From positions 1 to 7,948 of the forward strand of contig JBDRHL010000256.1 of the NCBI GenBank assembly GCA_043816955.1: a stretch of 7,948 nucleotides of DNA. The letters run 5' to 3'. The DNA is from JBDRHL01 sp043816955 (GTDB lineage: Bacteria; Planctomycetota; Phycisphaerae; Sedimentisphaerales; CAYZTY01). The translations under genes and the position numbers were made by a program. Below, piece by piece: positions 1 to 7,447 of the stretch (position 1 is its first letter; every line of letters starts with the position of its first letter). The notes under the pieces were generated by a model, which was given only the letters and a program-made list of their open reading frames with translations, made no database searches and was not told the origin of the DNA.

Positions 1-171
1 GTTGGAGTACTTAACACCAAGTGGCCGCAGGTGCGCGACCCCTATCTGCGGGCGGACGGCTATGCGGTTCTTGAACACACAATGGTTCCCGAAACTTTGT
101 ATCAGGCAAGAGAGGCCCTCGCCGAGGCAATAGAACAGACCAAACAGACTTTAGAAAAACCTTTGAATTAG
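1..171 (+). CDS. C-terminal end of an unrecognised protein (5' end outside window)
   Basis: Frame 1 is open from the first base to a TAG at 169-171, giving 56 residues that begin VGVLNTKWPQVRDPYLRADG and end KQTLEKPLN. The tail from about residue 35 (ETLYQAREALAEAIEQTKQ) looks like one amphipathic helix rich in Glu, Ala and Gln, as at the C-terminus of a soluble enzyme. There is no membrane segment. I do not recognise the family, and the fragment is too short to assign. It ends 21 bases before the symporter start on the same strand, with the symporter's ribosome binding site in the gap, so it is probably the preceding gene of the same operon. I am fairly sure that it is coding and have no basis for a function. 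Confidence 0.7.
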   Translation, partial: VGVLNTKWPQVRDPYLRADGYAVLEHTMVPETLYQAREALAEAIEQTKQTLEKPLN

Positions 172-192
172 TAAAGATAGAAGGAAGACTCG

Positions 193-2151
193 ATGAACCT
201 GCATTGGATAGATTGGACTATAGTTATAGGTATGCTGACCTTTACAACCGTAATAGCGTTTGCGACCAAGAAGTATACTTCGAGCGTGGCTGATTTTCTG
301 GTTGCTAACCGCTGTGCCGGGCGCTATGTCCTCGCAGTGGGTGGTGGTATTGCCGGCCTCGGTGCTATTACCATTATGGCCCGATTTGAAATGTGCTACG
401 AAAACGGCTTTTCGCCGACCTGGTGGGTTCTGATGGGATTGCCTATCGGTCTAATCATCACTCTTTCCGGGTGGGTGATATATCGTTTTCGTCAGACCCG
501 CGTATTGACCATGGCACAGTTTTTTGAGGTTCGCTACAGCAGACGGTTACGTATTTTTATGGGCTTTCTGTCCTTTCTTTCCGGCATTCTCAATTTCGGT
601 ATCTTTCCCGCTGTTGGCGGCCGGTTCTTCATCTATTTTTGTGGACTGCCCGATACGGTTGACGTTTTGGGCCTGAAATTATCCACCTTTGCGCTGGTTA
701 TGCTCATACTTTTGTCCGTGGCGCTGCTTTATACTTTCCTTGGCGGCCAGATTACCGTAATCTTAACAGATTTTTTTCAGGGGATGTTTTGCAGCATCGT
801 GTTTCCAATTATGCTCGTGGTACTGCTGTATATGTTCGATTGGTCAAAAATTGTCGAGACCTTGGCCACCACTGCCCCGGAAAATGCATCCATGCTGCAT
901 CCTTTCAAAACCGGCGACGTCAAAACCTTCAATGTCTGGTATTTCGCTATCGGCGCTTTCGGAGCATTTTACGCCTCTATGACATTTCAGGGAGGCCAGG
1001 GTTATAGCACTTCCAGCACAACTCCACATGAAATAAAGATGGCCAGGATCATTGACCGTCTGCGGGATTGGTGCTCAACCGTGGTCATACTTTTGCTGCC
1101 TATCTGTGCATATATGGTTATGCATCACCCTGACTATGCTTCAATCGCAGAAAGCGTCAAGGCCACCATTAGTACGATTAGTAATGAGCGGCTACAGACA
1201 CAGATGACCGTACCTGTAGCCATTGCACACATACTACCGACAGGGCTGATGGGCGCATTCTGCGCCGTTATGCTGGCCGCTTTCATCAGCACGCATGATA
1301 CCTACTTACATTCCTGGGGCAGTGTTTTTATACAGGATGTTGTTATGCCGCTCCGCAAGAAACCATTTACTCCTAAGCAACATATCCGCTTGCTTCGCCT
1401 TTCAATCCTGGGGGTGGCAGTATTTATCTTCTTCTTCAGCCTTTGGTTTAAGCAGACGCAATACATCTTTATGTACTTTGCGATTACCGGCGCTATCTAC
1501 GGCGGCGGCGCGGGATCGGTGCTGATTGGCGGGCTATACTGGAAAAGAGGCACAACTGCCGCTGCGTGGTGCTCAATGATCGTCGGATCCACATTAGCTG
1601 TCTCAGGCGTTCTTATTCATGCACTTCACAAGGATTTTTTCATAACCGGCCAGGTTATGTGGTTCATTGCCATGGTCAGCTCTATTATCGTGTATGTGGT
1701 TGTCTCGCTACTGGGCAAAAGACATAAAGTTGACCTGGACCATATGCTTCACCGTGGAAAGTACGCCGTAAAGCAAGATACTAAAATAGCGGACCGTCAG
1801 CCGGTTCGTGGGTGGAAAGCACTGGGTATGGGTAAAGAGTTTACCCGGTCAGATAAGATAATCTATATGGTGGTTTTAATCTGGGCTCTGGGCTGGTGGG
1901 CGGCATTTTTGATTGTTACCGCATACAATCTGACTCATGATGTCAAGACGGAATCGTGGGCAAAATTCTGGCACTTCAAGATATGGTTGTTTTTCATTAT
2001 CGGCGTTGTCCAAGTTGTCTGGTTTGCAGTGGGGGGGATACGCGATATACGCAATATGGTCAAGGCCTTGCGCAAAGCAAAAAGAAACTCACTGGACGAT
2101 GGCAGAGTGGTCGATCATCATAACCTTGCAGAAGAGTTTGAGGAAAACTAA
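193..2151 (+). CDS. SSS-family sodium/solute symporter
   Basis: A 652-residue inner-membrane transporter of the solute:sodium symporter family (LeuT fold), which uses the sodium gradient to import sugars, sugar acids, polyols, amino acids or similar solutes. There are about 14-15 hydrophobic segments, at roughly 5-25, 43-63, 76-97, 119-141, 163-183, 196-215, 248-265, 293-310, 341-373, 398-418, 426-447, 453-476, 484-507, 555-578 and 594-616. Family marks seen are DFLVANR (34-40) after the first helix, the glycine-rich GGGIAGLGA (50-58), TDFFQG (192-197) and FISTHDT (364-370). By analogy with vSGLT, S366/T367 should sit at the Na2 site. A hydrophilic loop (about 508-553), two further helices and a charged tail make it longer than the ~500-residue minimal family members. 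The start is supported by AAGGAAG at 181-187. The solute cannot be predicted; the downstream redox genes suggest a carbohydrate or polyol. Confidence 0.9.
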   Translation: MNLHWIDWTIVIGMLTFTTVIAFATKKYTSSVADFLVANRCAGRYVLAVGGGIAGLGAITIMARFEMCYENGFSPTWWVLMGLPIGLIITLSGWVIYRFRQTRVLTMAQFFEVRYSRRLRIFMGFLSFLSGILNFGIFPAVGGRFFIYFCGLPDTVDVLGLKLSTFALVMLILLSVALLYTFLGGQITVILTDFFQGMFCSIVFPIMLVVLLYMFDWSKIVETLATTAPENASMLHPFKTGDVKTFNVWYFAIGAFGAFYASMTFQGGQGYSTSSTTPHEIKMARIIDRLRDWCSTVVILLLPICAYMVMHHPDYASIAESVKATISTISNERLQTQMTVPVAIAHILPTGLMGAFCAVMLAAFISTHDTYLHSWGSVFIQDVVMPLRKKPFTPKQHIRLLRLSILGVAVFIFFFSLWFKQTQYIFMYFAITGAIYGGGAGSVLIGGLYWKRGTTAAAWCSMIVGSTLAVSGVLIHALHKDFFITGQVMWFIAMVSSIIVYVVVSLLGKRHKVDLDHMLHRGKYAVKQDTKIADRQPVRGWKALGMGKEFTRSDKIIYMVVLIWALGWWAAFLIVTAYNLTHDVKTESWAKFWHFKIWLFFIIGVVQVVWFAVGGIRDIRNMVKALRKAKRNSLDDGRVVDHHNLAEEFEEN

Positions 2152-2235
2152 ATGACCGCCACACCACAGTGGGTGCTCAGAATACCGGAATCAATACCAC
2201 CCGGGGCAAGATTGAAATCATCAAAGCATGATTCA

Positions 2236-2264
2236 TTGACACAGTTCCGAAAATCATATACAAG
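2236..2264 (+). promoter_or_regulatory. Candidate sigma-70-like promoter ahead of the FAD oxidoreductase gene
   Basis: The 150-base gap between symporter and FAD gene contains an exact TTGACA at 2236-2241. It is followed by AT-rich sequence offering a -10 either as TACAAG at 2259-2264 (17-base spacer) or TATACA at 2257-2262 (15-base spacer). The -35 is perfect but neither -10 is strong. Transcription would begin around 2270, about 30 bases before the FAD gene start. If real, it would let the three oxidoreductases be expressed apart from the transporter. No operator-like palindrome stands out nearby. This is a motif match only. Confidence 0.3.
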
Positions 2265-2290
2265 ATATACCAGCTTAAGCTGTTAAGTGC

Positions 2291-2295
2291 GAAGG
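2291..2295 (+). promoter_or_regulatory. Ribosome binding site that sets the FAD oxidoreductase start at 2302
   Basis: GAAGG at 2291-2295 lies 6 bases before the ATG at 2302. The longer frame starting with GTG at 2287 would contain this site inside its own coding region, and would add five residues before the beta strand that leads into the FAD-binding glycine motif. ATG 2302 is therefore the better start. Confidence 0.6.
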
Positions 2296-2301
2296 TATTA
2301 T

Positions 2302-4527
2302 ATGAACTACGATTTGGGTGTAGCTGGAGGGGGGCTGGCAGGCGTATGCGCAGCGATCGCCGCCGCCCGATTGGGCTGCAAAACAGCTTTGGTACAGGAT
2401 CGCCCCGTCTTGGGCGGAAACTCCAGTAGTGAAATGAGGGTTACTCCCACCGGCGCCAATTTCTCCGGTCTCAAGAGAGACCTTCGAGAAACCGGTATTT
2501 TAGAGGAGCTCAAGCTGGAAAGCTGGCATCGTGACCCGCTGCGCAGCTTCTGGGTTTGGGATACTATTCTCTGGGAGCTAACAACAGCAGAGCCTAACCT
2601 GACTGTCTATCTGAATACTTCTGCCAGAAAAGTCGTTCGACAGGATAACAAGATTAAATCTGTCGTTGCAGAACAGTTGGCATCTGAAAAAACAATATCA
2701 TTTGAAGCTGACATCTTTATTGATGCCACCGGAGACGGTACTATAGGTTACCTGGCAGGTGCCCCCTATCGCATGGGACGTGAGGCAAAATCTGAACACC
2801 AGGAATCCTTAGCTCCCGAAAAAGCTGACTACAAAATGTTACCCAGCGCACTTCTATTTACAGCACGAGACCTCGGCCATCCGGTCGAATTTAAGCCTCC
2901 ACATTGGGCCAGAGATTTCCACTCGGACGATGATATCCCTTTTCGAAACCATGAGCATATTGAAAATGGATATTGGTGGATCGCCTGGGGCGGCCAGACC
3001 GATACTATCTCAGATAATGAAGAAATTCGCGACGAGCTGTTGAAAATACTATTCGGTGTCTGGGACCATATTAAAAATCACGGTCCTCATGGTGCCGAAA
3101 ACTACGCTCTCGATTGGATCGGCTCCCTACCGGCCAAACGAGAATCACGACGCTTGATCGGCGATTACATTCTGACACAACAGGACATCGAAGCAGCCCA
3201 TCTCTTCCCGGATCGCATAGCTTACGGAGGTTGGCCCATAGACCTTCACCCGGCCGAGGGTATATACTGCCGCCAAGGACCTTTTGAAGTACAACACAAG
3301 CTTCTAAGGCAGCCTTACTCAATACCTTACCGTTGCTTATATTCGAAAGATATTGAAAACCTGCTTTTTGCTGGCAGAAACATAAGCTGCACCCATGTCG
3401 CTTTAGGCTCCACACGCGTAATGGGGACGTGCGCCGTTGAAGGACAAGCAGTCGGCACCGCAGCCTACTTATGCAAAGAATATAGCTGCCTGCCTCGAGA
3501 TATCTACCGGCTTCATCTGGGGAAATTGCAGCAACAGCTCCTCAAAGACGATTGCTATATCCCATACGTGCGTAACACAGATGCCAACGATATTGCTCGG
3601 CTTGCCCGAGTAACAGCATCAAGCACCCGGGCACTTGAAGTAACTCAAGTCGACGGTACTCATGCTCTGGATGTGCCGCGTGCACAGATGTTTCCGCTAA
3701 CCGGAAACCGAATTGACAAAATTAGCTTACTGCTTGAATCGCATCTAAACAATACTGCGGAAATAACGGTACAATTATACAAAGCAGACTCGCTCTGGGA
3801 TTTTGCAGAGGAAAAATTAGTTTCAAGTTTTAGTGCCAAGGTATGCGCCGGTAGACAATGGGTCGACTTTTCTTTTTCCTTGAACATTGAACCTGGCTTA
3901 TATTGGATATCCTTACCAGCCAGCGAAGGATTTGACTGGTATTTCTCAGAATCGGAACTGCCAGGCCTGCAAAGTGCAAAATGGAGCCACAGCCGCAAAA
4001 TGTGGGTGGCACAGCGACGGGACTATTGTTTCAGACTTATACCAGATTCTTTCCCTTTCGGTGCTGAGAACGTTATAAACGGCGTAGCCCGCCCGGAGAG
4101 ATGGCCCAATATCTGGATATCTGAACCCGGCAAAGGCCTGCCTCAGGCACTTGATCTTGAATTCCCCAAAGAGATAACTTTTGATACTGTATATTTGACC
4201 TTTGACACCAATCTCAGCCAGCATATACCCTTCGAGTATCTGGAAAGTAAGAAAACCCAATTGCAAAAACAGCAAGCCGATACCATTGGATGGTTATTGA
4301 ACCCGCCAGCAATAGCGGCGTGTGTAAAAGATTACAGTTTGTATTACTGGAAAGCAAATACCTGGAAGAATTTTTTGGAAGTAGAAGGAAATTATCAGCG
4401 TAGAAGGATACACACTTTCGCTCCAGTATCGAGTAATCGCTTCCGGCTTGAGATTGAAGCAACAAACGGAGAAAAAACCGCAAGAATTTACGAAATACGT
4501 GTTTATAATCAGAAAAGGAAGGCATAA
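2302..4527 (+). CDS. FAD-dependent oxidoreductase (FAD_oxidored type) with beta-rich C-terminal domains
   Basis: A 741-residue cytosolic flavoprotein with no signal peptide. The N-terminal part (about 1-430) has the FAD-binding layout of the FAD_oxidored family: dinucleotide motif GGGLAG at 9-14, RPVLGGNSSSE at 34-44, the IDATGDG segment at 140-146, and the C-terminal flavin segment LLFAGRNISCTHVALGSTRV at 354-373 leading into VEGQAVGTAA. The C-terminal ~310 residues are unlike the flavin domain and look like beta sandwiches. One spans about 430-585. A second, from about 587 (ENVINGVARPERWPNIWIS, later DTVYLTFDT), resembles galactose-binding / discoidin-like folds. Family members oxidise or reduce small organic substrates; the exact reaction is unknown. 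It lies between a symporter and two further oxidoreductases on the same strand, with only 4 bases to the next gene, so a step in a common catabolic pathway is likely. Confidence 0.88.
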   Translation: MNYDLGVAGGGLAGVCAAIAAARLGCKTALVQDRPVLGGNSSSEMRVTPTGANFSGLKRDLRETGILEELKLESWHRDPLRSFWVWDTILWELTTAEPNLTVYLNTSARKVVRQDNKIKSVVAEQLASEKTISFEADIFIDATGDGTIGYLAGAPYRMGREAKSEHQESLAPEKADYKMLPSALLFTARDLGHPVEFKPPHWARDFHSDDDIPFRNHEHIENGYWWIAWGGQTDTISDNEEIRDELLKILFGVWDHIKNHGPHGAENYALDWIGSLPAKRESRRLIGDYILTQQDIEAAHLFPDRIAYGGWPIDLHPAEGIYCRQGPFEVQHKLLRQPYSIPYRCLYSKDIENLLFAGRNISCTHVALGSTRVMGTCAVEGQAVGTAAYLCKEYSCLPRDIYRLHLGKLQQQLLKDDCYIPYVRNTDANDIARLARVTASSTRALEVTQVDGTHALDVPRAQMFPLTGNRIDKISLLLESHLNNTAEITVQLYKADSLWDFAEEKLVSSFSAKVCAGRQWVDFSFSLNIEPGLYWISLPASEGFDWYFSESELPGLQSAKWSHSRKMWVAQRRDYCFRLIPDSFPFGAENVINGVARPERWPNIWISEPGKGLPQALDLEFPKEITFDTVYLTFDTNLSQHIPFEYLESKKTQLQKQQADTIGWLLNPPAIAACVKDYSLYYWKANTWKNFLEVEGNYQRRRIHTFAPVSSNRFRLEIEATNGEKTARIYEIRVYNQKRKA
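4516..4522 (+). promoter_or_regulatory. Ribosome binding site that sets the MDR dehydrogenase start at 4532
   Basis: AGGAAGG at 4516-4522, inside the last codons of the FAD gene, is 9 bases before the ATG at 4532. The same frame is open upstream to an ATG at 4448, but that would add 28 residues overlapping the FAD gene by 80 bases and rich in Lys, Gln and Arg, with no counterpart in this dehydrogenase family. ATG 4532 is the likely start. Confidence 0.65.
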
Positions 4528-4531
4528 GTTG

Positions 4532-5587
4532 ATGATTCTACCGCAAAAGGGGAAAATTATTCGGTGTGTAGGCAAGAATCAAATTGAACTAACTTCTCTG
4601 CCGGTTGAGAAACTCAGAGAGCGCCAGATACTCATCCGGACACATTTGAGTCTGGTCAGCTCAGGAACCGAACTCTGGGATATCACTCGAGACAAATCTG
4701 CTCAGGAATATCCCCACAAGATAGGCTATTGTACCGTCGGGACTGTTGAGCAGGTCGGGCCTGAAGTAAGGCAGTTCGCTGTTGGTGACAGGGTATTTTG
4801 CACTATAGGACATCGTGAATATGGGATTGTGGACGTTGAAGCGAGTTCACCACAGTCTGCAACAAAAACATGGCCCATCGTAAAAATTCCGAAAGATATT
4901 GCTTTTGAGGACGCGGTATATTTAATTCTTATCTCCGTTGCCTTTTATGCGGTAACAGATGGTCGAACGGGCCTTGGAGATTCGCTGCTGAACTACGGAT
5001 TGGGCATCGTGGGCAACTTCGTCAGTCAAATGGCTGTGTCTGGCGGTGCATTACCGGTGGTCAGCCTTGAACCATCGCCAAGGCGCCGACAAATAGCCCA
5101 GGGTGTCGGGATTCCGAACGTGTTTGATCCGTCAGATGATTCGACTAAAGGCCAATTAGAGCGGATGACTGACAATCGAGGTTTCGATGTTGTCATCGAT
5201 AGTACTGGTGTCAAAGGAGTGATTTATGAGGCAATACAAAATGCTGCAGATTTTGGTAGGGTCGTGATTTGCGGCGGAATGAGAGAAAATGTCCTTTTGG
5301 ACCTGGACCCTATCCAAAGAAAAAACATCTCACTCATTGGCAGCCGCATGCCTTATACATTACAAGAGGGACCAAGAAGAGATTTCGTAGATGTTAGGCG
5401 GACTATTGAAAAAATATTTGCTTATATCAAAGAGGGAAAAATAAAAGCGTCTTCTTTAACCACGCATGTTGTTACCCCGCAAGATGCAATTTCCCTCTAT
5501 TATGAGATCCGAGAAAACTGTGATTGCGGCCTCGGAATTGCCATTGACTGGACGACTAAAAATGGAGCAAACAAATGGATATCGTAA
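4532..5587 (+). CDS. Medium-chain dehydrogenase/reductase, zinc-less 'SSGTE' type, probably NAD-dependent
   Basis: A 351-residue cytosolic alcohol-dehydrogenase-like protein of the MDR superfamily. The GroES-like catalytic domain covers about 1-130 and shows LVSSGTEL (41-48), GYCTVGTVEQVGP (65-77) and VGDRVF (84-89). The Rossmann domain has GLGIVG at 156-161, then SLEPSPRRR at 178-186. E180 at the end of the second strand suggests NAD rather than NADP. VIDSTG (221-226) and VVICGG (244-249) are typical later strands. In place of the catalytic-zinc cysteine of classical alcohol dehydrogenases there is SSGTE, and the four-cysteine structural zinc lobe is absent. This places it with the BchC-like / threonine-dehydrogenase-like subgroup that often neighbours Gfo/Idh/MocA enzymes. 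It starts 4 bases after the FAD gene and overlaps the next gene by 13 bases, so translation is probably coupled. The substrate is unknown; oxidation or reduction of a sugar or polyol hydroxyl is the inference. Confidence 0.85.
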   Translation: MILPQKGKIIRCVGKNQIELTSLPVEKLRERQILIRTHLSLVSSGTELWDITRDKSAQEYPHKIGYCTVGTVEQVGPEVRQFAVGDRVFCTIGHREYGIVDVEASSPQSATKTWPIVKIPKDIAFEDAVYLILISVAFYAVTDGRTGLGDSLLNYGLGIVGNFVSQMAVSGGALPVVSLEPSPRRRQIAQGVGIPNVFDPSDDSTKGQLERMTDNRGFDVVIDSTGVKGVIYEAIQNAADFGRVVICGGMRENVLLDLDPIQRKNISLIGSRMPYTLQEGPRRDFVDVRRTIEKIFAYIKEGKIKASSLTTHVVTPQDAISLYYEIRENCDCGLGIAIDWTTKNGANKWIS

Positions 5588-6546
5588 GATTTGGTGTGGT
5601 GGGATTAGGCGTGATAGGACGTCGGCGAGCAAGGCAAATCACCGAAACAGATAATGCCGTTCTCGAAGGCGCCTGTGATACAGATGAAAAGCAACTTAAA
5701 AACGCTGCGGAGGAACTAAATTGCAAAACCTTTTCCAGTTATGAGGAAATGCTGGAGGACGTGAGTATTAATGTTGTTTATTTAATCACTCCGCCGATGA
5801 CGCACCTGGAGCTTATTGACAAGGCGGCCAAGGCCGGCAAACATGTGATTGTAACAAAACCTATGGAGACCAACGTTGAACGCAGCAGGCGCATTATCGA
5901 AATATGTCGGTTGCAAAACATGTCCTTGATTGTAGATTATGAAATGCGATATATGCCTGCCCTGCAGCAATGGAAGGGTGCGGTGGACGCGGGGGAATTC
6001 GGCGATATAGTTTTTGCAGAGGCAAGGTGTAAGTGGTGGCGTGAGCAGAGCTATTTTGACGAGAGGAAGTGGCGAGGCTTCTGGGAATCAGCGGGGGGCG
6101 GGGCATTGGCCATCCAAGGGATCCACGTCGTTGACCTGCTGGTTTGGCTTTGCGGCGATGTTAAGGTGGTTACGGCAAGGTGCGGCACCTTCAGCCATGC
6201 AGTTGAAGTTGATGATATTACGGTAGCGCTGCTTGAAATGCCTAACGGCCGGCCAGCGACAATCACTGCAACGATAAATCATCACCTGGATGATGAGTTC
6301 GGTGTGGCTATTTCGGGCACATTGGGCAGTGCTTCAAACTTGAGGGGCGAAAGACCGGTTGTAAAATTCAAGGCCGAGGGTTGCGAAAAGCTTAAGACCC
6401 CCAGAGGAGATTGGCCGCGAAGCGCCGCCGAGGATATGGTCATGGTTTTGCGTGAGGGCAGGAAACCTTACGTGCCGGGAGAAGAGGGTATCCGCTCTAT
6501 AAAACTAATGGAAGATATTTATAAGGCTGCTGGCGTTCGAAGATAG
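5575..6546 (+). CDS. Gfo/Idh/MocA family NAD(P)-dependent oxidoreductase
   Basis: A 323-residue cytosolic dehydrogenase of the glucose-fructose oxidoreductase / inositol 2-dehydrogenase family, which oxidises or reduces hydroxyls on sugars, inositols and related compounds. The N-terminal Rossmann domain has GLGVIG at 10-15. The usual EKP motif appears as TKP at 94-96, keeping Lys95. The C-terminal alpha/beta domain has GGGALAIQGIHVVDLLVWLCG at 174-194 (His184 and Asp187 conserved). Position 180, Asp in many members, is Ile here, as part of the 'QGIH' variant. Length is slightly short of the usual 330-400. The start is supported by GGAG at 5564-5567, 7 bases before the ATG, inside the end of the dehydrogenase gene. 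It is the last gene of the + strand cluster, and I see no clear terminator after it. The pairing with the dehydrogenase suggests successive steps on one sugar-like substrate; the substrate itself is not predictable. Confidence 0.9.
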   Translation: MDIVRFGVVGLGVIGRRRARQITETDNAVLEGACDTDEKQLKNAAEELNCKTFSSYEEMLEDVSINVVYLITPPMTHLELIDKAAKAGKHVIVTKPMETNVERSRRIIEICRLQNMSLIVDYEMRYMPALQQWKGAVDAGEFGDIVFAEARCKWWREQSYFDERKWRGFWESAGGGALAIQGIHVVDLLVWLCGDVKVVTARCGTFSHAVEVDDITVALLEMPNGRPATITATINHHLDDEFGVAISGTLGSASNLRGERPVVKFKAEGCEKLKTPRGDWPRSAAEDMVMVLREGRKPYVPGEEGIRSIKLMEDIYKAAGVRR

Positions 6547-6682
6547 ACGAGGTCGCCTGCAATTTATCTGCACCAAGCAAGCACCGTATCAATCATTGCT
6601 TTGTACTGTTTCAAAGCTGTCCTGCCCTTTGCCGCGGATGTATGGCGAAGCTGTCGGACTTAGGGTCGGTCCCTTGTGGTCA

Positions 6683-7447
6683 TCAAAGCCCGCGTCTCCC
6701 GGCGTATTTACTGTGGCGATTCCTCGTACATACGGCTAATCTGAATATTTCCCTGTCTTGCTCAAAAATTTGAACTTGAAGCGCAGAGAAAATATGGCTC
6801 GAACGGCCCATTTCATCATCTCCGGCTATCCAGCTATGAGGCAGATATTCGCCGTTGTTTTTAAGCATATCCAATGCCAGTTCATGACGCGTTTGATAGC
6901 GAATATGTTTCGGCACACCACACTTCTTTCGGCGCGTTTTATCCTTGGCCCATTGCTTCGGAAGATAAAGACGTGTATCTGCCAAAGCATGATTCTTGTG
7001 AGAAGCATAACCCATGTAAACACCAACCTGCCCATTGTCAACCTTGCCGAGTCTACCCAACCATTGCCGCTGTACCCCCACCGAATCATCGCCGCATTTT
7101 TTATGTCCCGAAGGGTCAAAAACAATTACACCATCATCCTCACCAAGTTCATTACCAATCTGTCTGGCCAGTTCTTGCTGCAATGGCTGATGATCCCACG
7201 GTGCAAAACCTATGAATCGCTGCAGCGCCCTGCGGTCCTGGTCGTACCGATAGGCAATCGACTCGACATTTTTTCTTCGCAAATCCGACAACAGCCCGGA
7301 AATATAGATATGAGCATTTTCTTTGGGCTCGCGTCTGCCAAGACAGGCAATGAATGGCTTAACAAATTGTTCCAGGCGTTTCAGCATACCCTTGAGAACC
7401 TGTGGCTTGATATCAGCTTCTTTAAGGATTTTCCGTTTTTGTATCTC
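6683..7447 (-). pseudogene. IS701-like transposase, N-terminal half only (degraded)
   Basis: Reading leftward from about 7447, the frame encodes ~255 residues matching the front half of IS701-family DDE transposases: FVKPFIACLGRREP, then SGLLSDLRRKNVESIA (about 7250-7300), RALQRFIGFAPWDH, VIVFDPSGHKKCG with the first catalytic Asp at 7115-7117, SVGVQRQWLGRLGKVDNGQVGVYMGYAS, RLYLPKQWAKD, and WIAGDDEMGRSSH with the second Asp at 6815-6817. Similarity then fades through REIFRLAVCTRNRHS, and a stop is met at 6683-6685, well before the family's C-terminal domain with the third acidic residue. It is therefore truncated and inactive. The frame stays open rightward to an ATG at 7799-7801, but those ~118 codons are the antisense of another transposase fragment and are not its N-terminus. 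The first in-frame ATG inside the genuine part is at 7385-7387. A family start would fall slightly upstream of that, near the junction, where it may be lost. Confidence 0.75.

Noticed and set aside
2152..2286. 44-codon small gene directly behind the symporter
   Set aside because: It has a plausible start position, but its composition is not clearly protein-like, no family is recognised, and a different frame over the same bases looks at least as coding-like.
2287..2301. GTG at 2287 as start of the FAD oxidoreductase
   Set aside because: The ribosome binding site GAAGG (2291-2295) lies inside this extension and serves the ATG at 2302, which begins directly before the first Rossmann strand.
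3071..3415. 114-codon - strand frame within the FAD gene
   Set aside because: It is the antisense of well-conserved FAD oxidoreductase sequence and has no recognisable motif.
4448..4531. Upstream ATG at 4448 as start of the MDR dehydrogenase
   Set aside because: It would overlap the FAD gene by 80 bases and add a 28-residue basic extension; the ATG at 4532 has a strong ribosome binding site and fits the family N-terminus.
6662..6674. Short inverted repeat AGGG...CCCT as a terminator for the operon
   Set aside because: The stem is only about 4 base pairs with no following T-run, too weak for an intrinsic terminator.
6758..7444. First ~229 residues of the + strand frame that starts at 6758
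   Set aside because: They are antisense to recognisable IS701 motifs on - (GLLSDLRRKNVE, DPSGHKK, GDDEMGR) and show no family character of their own.
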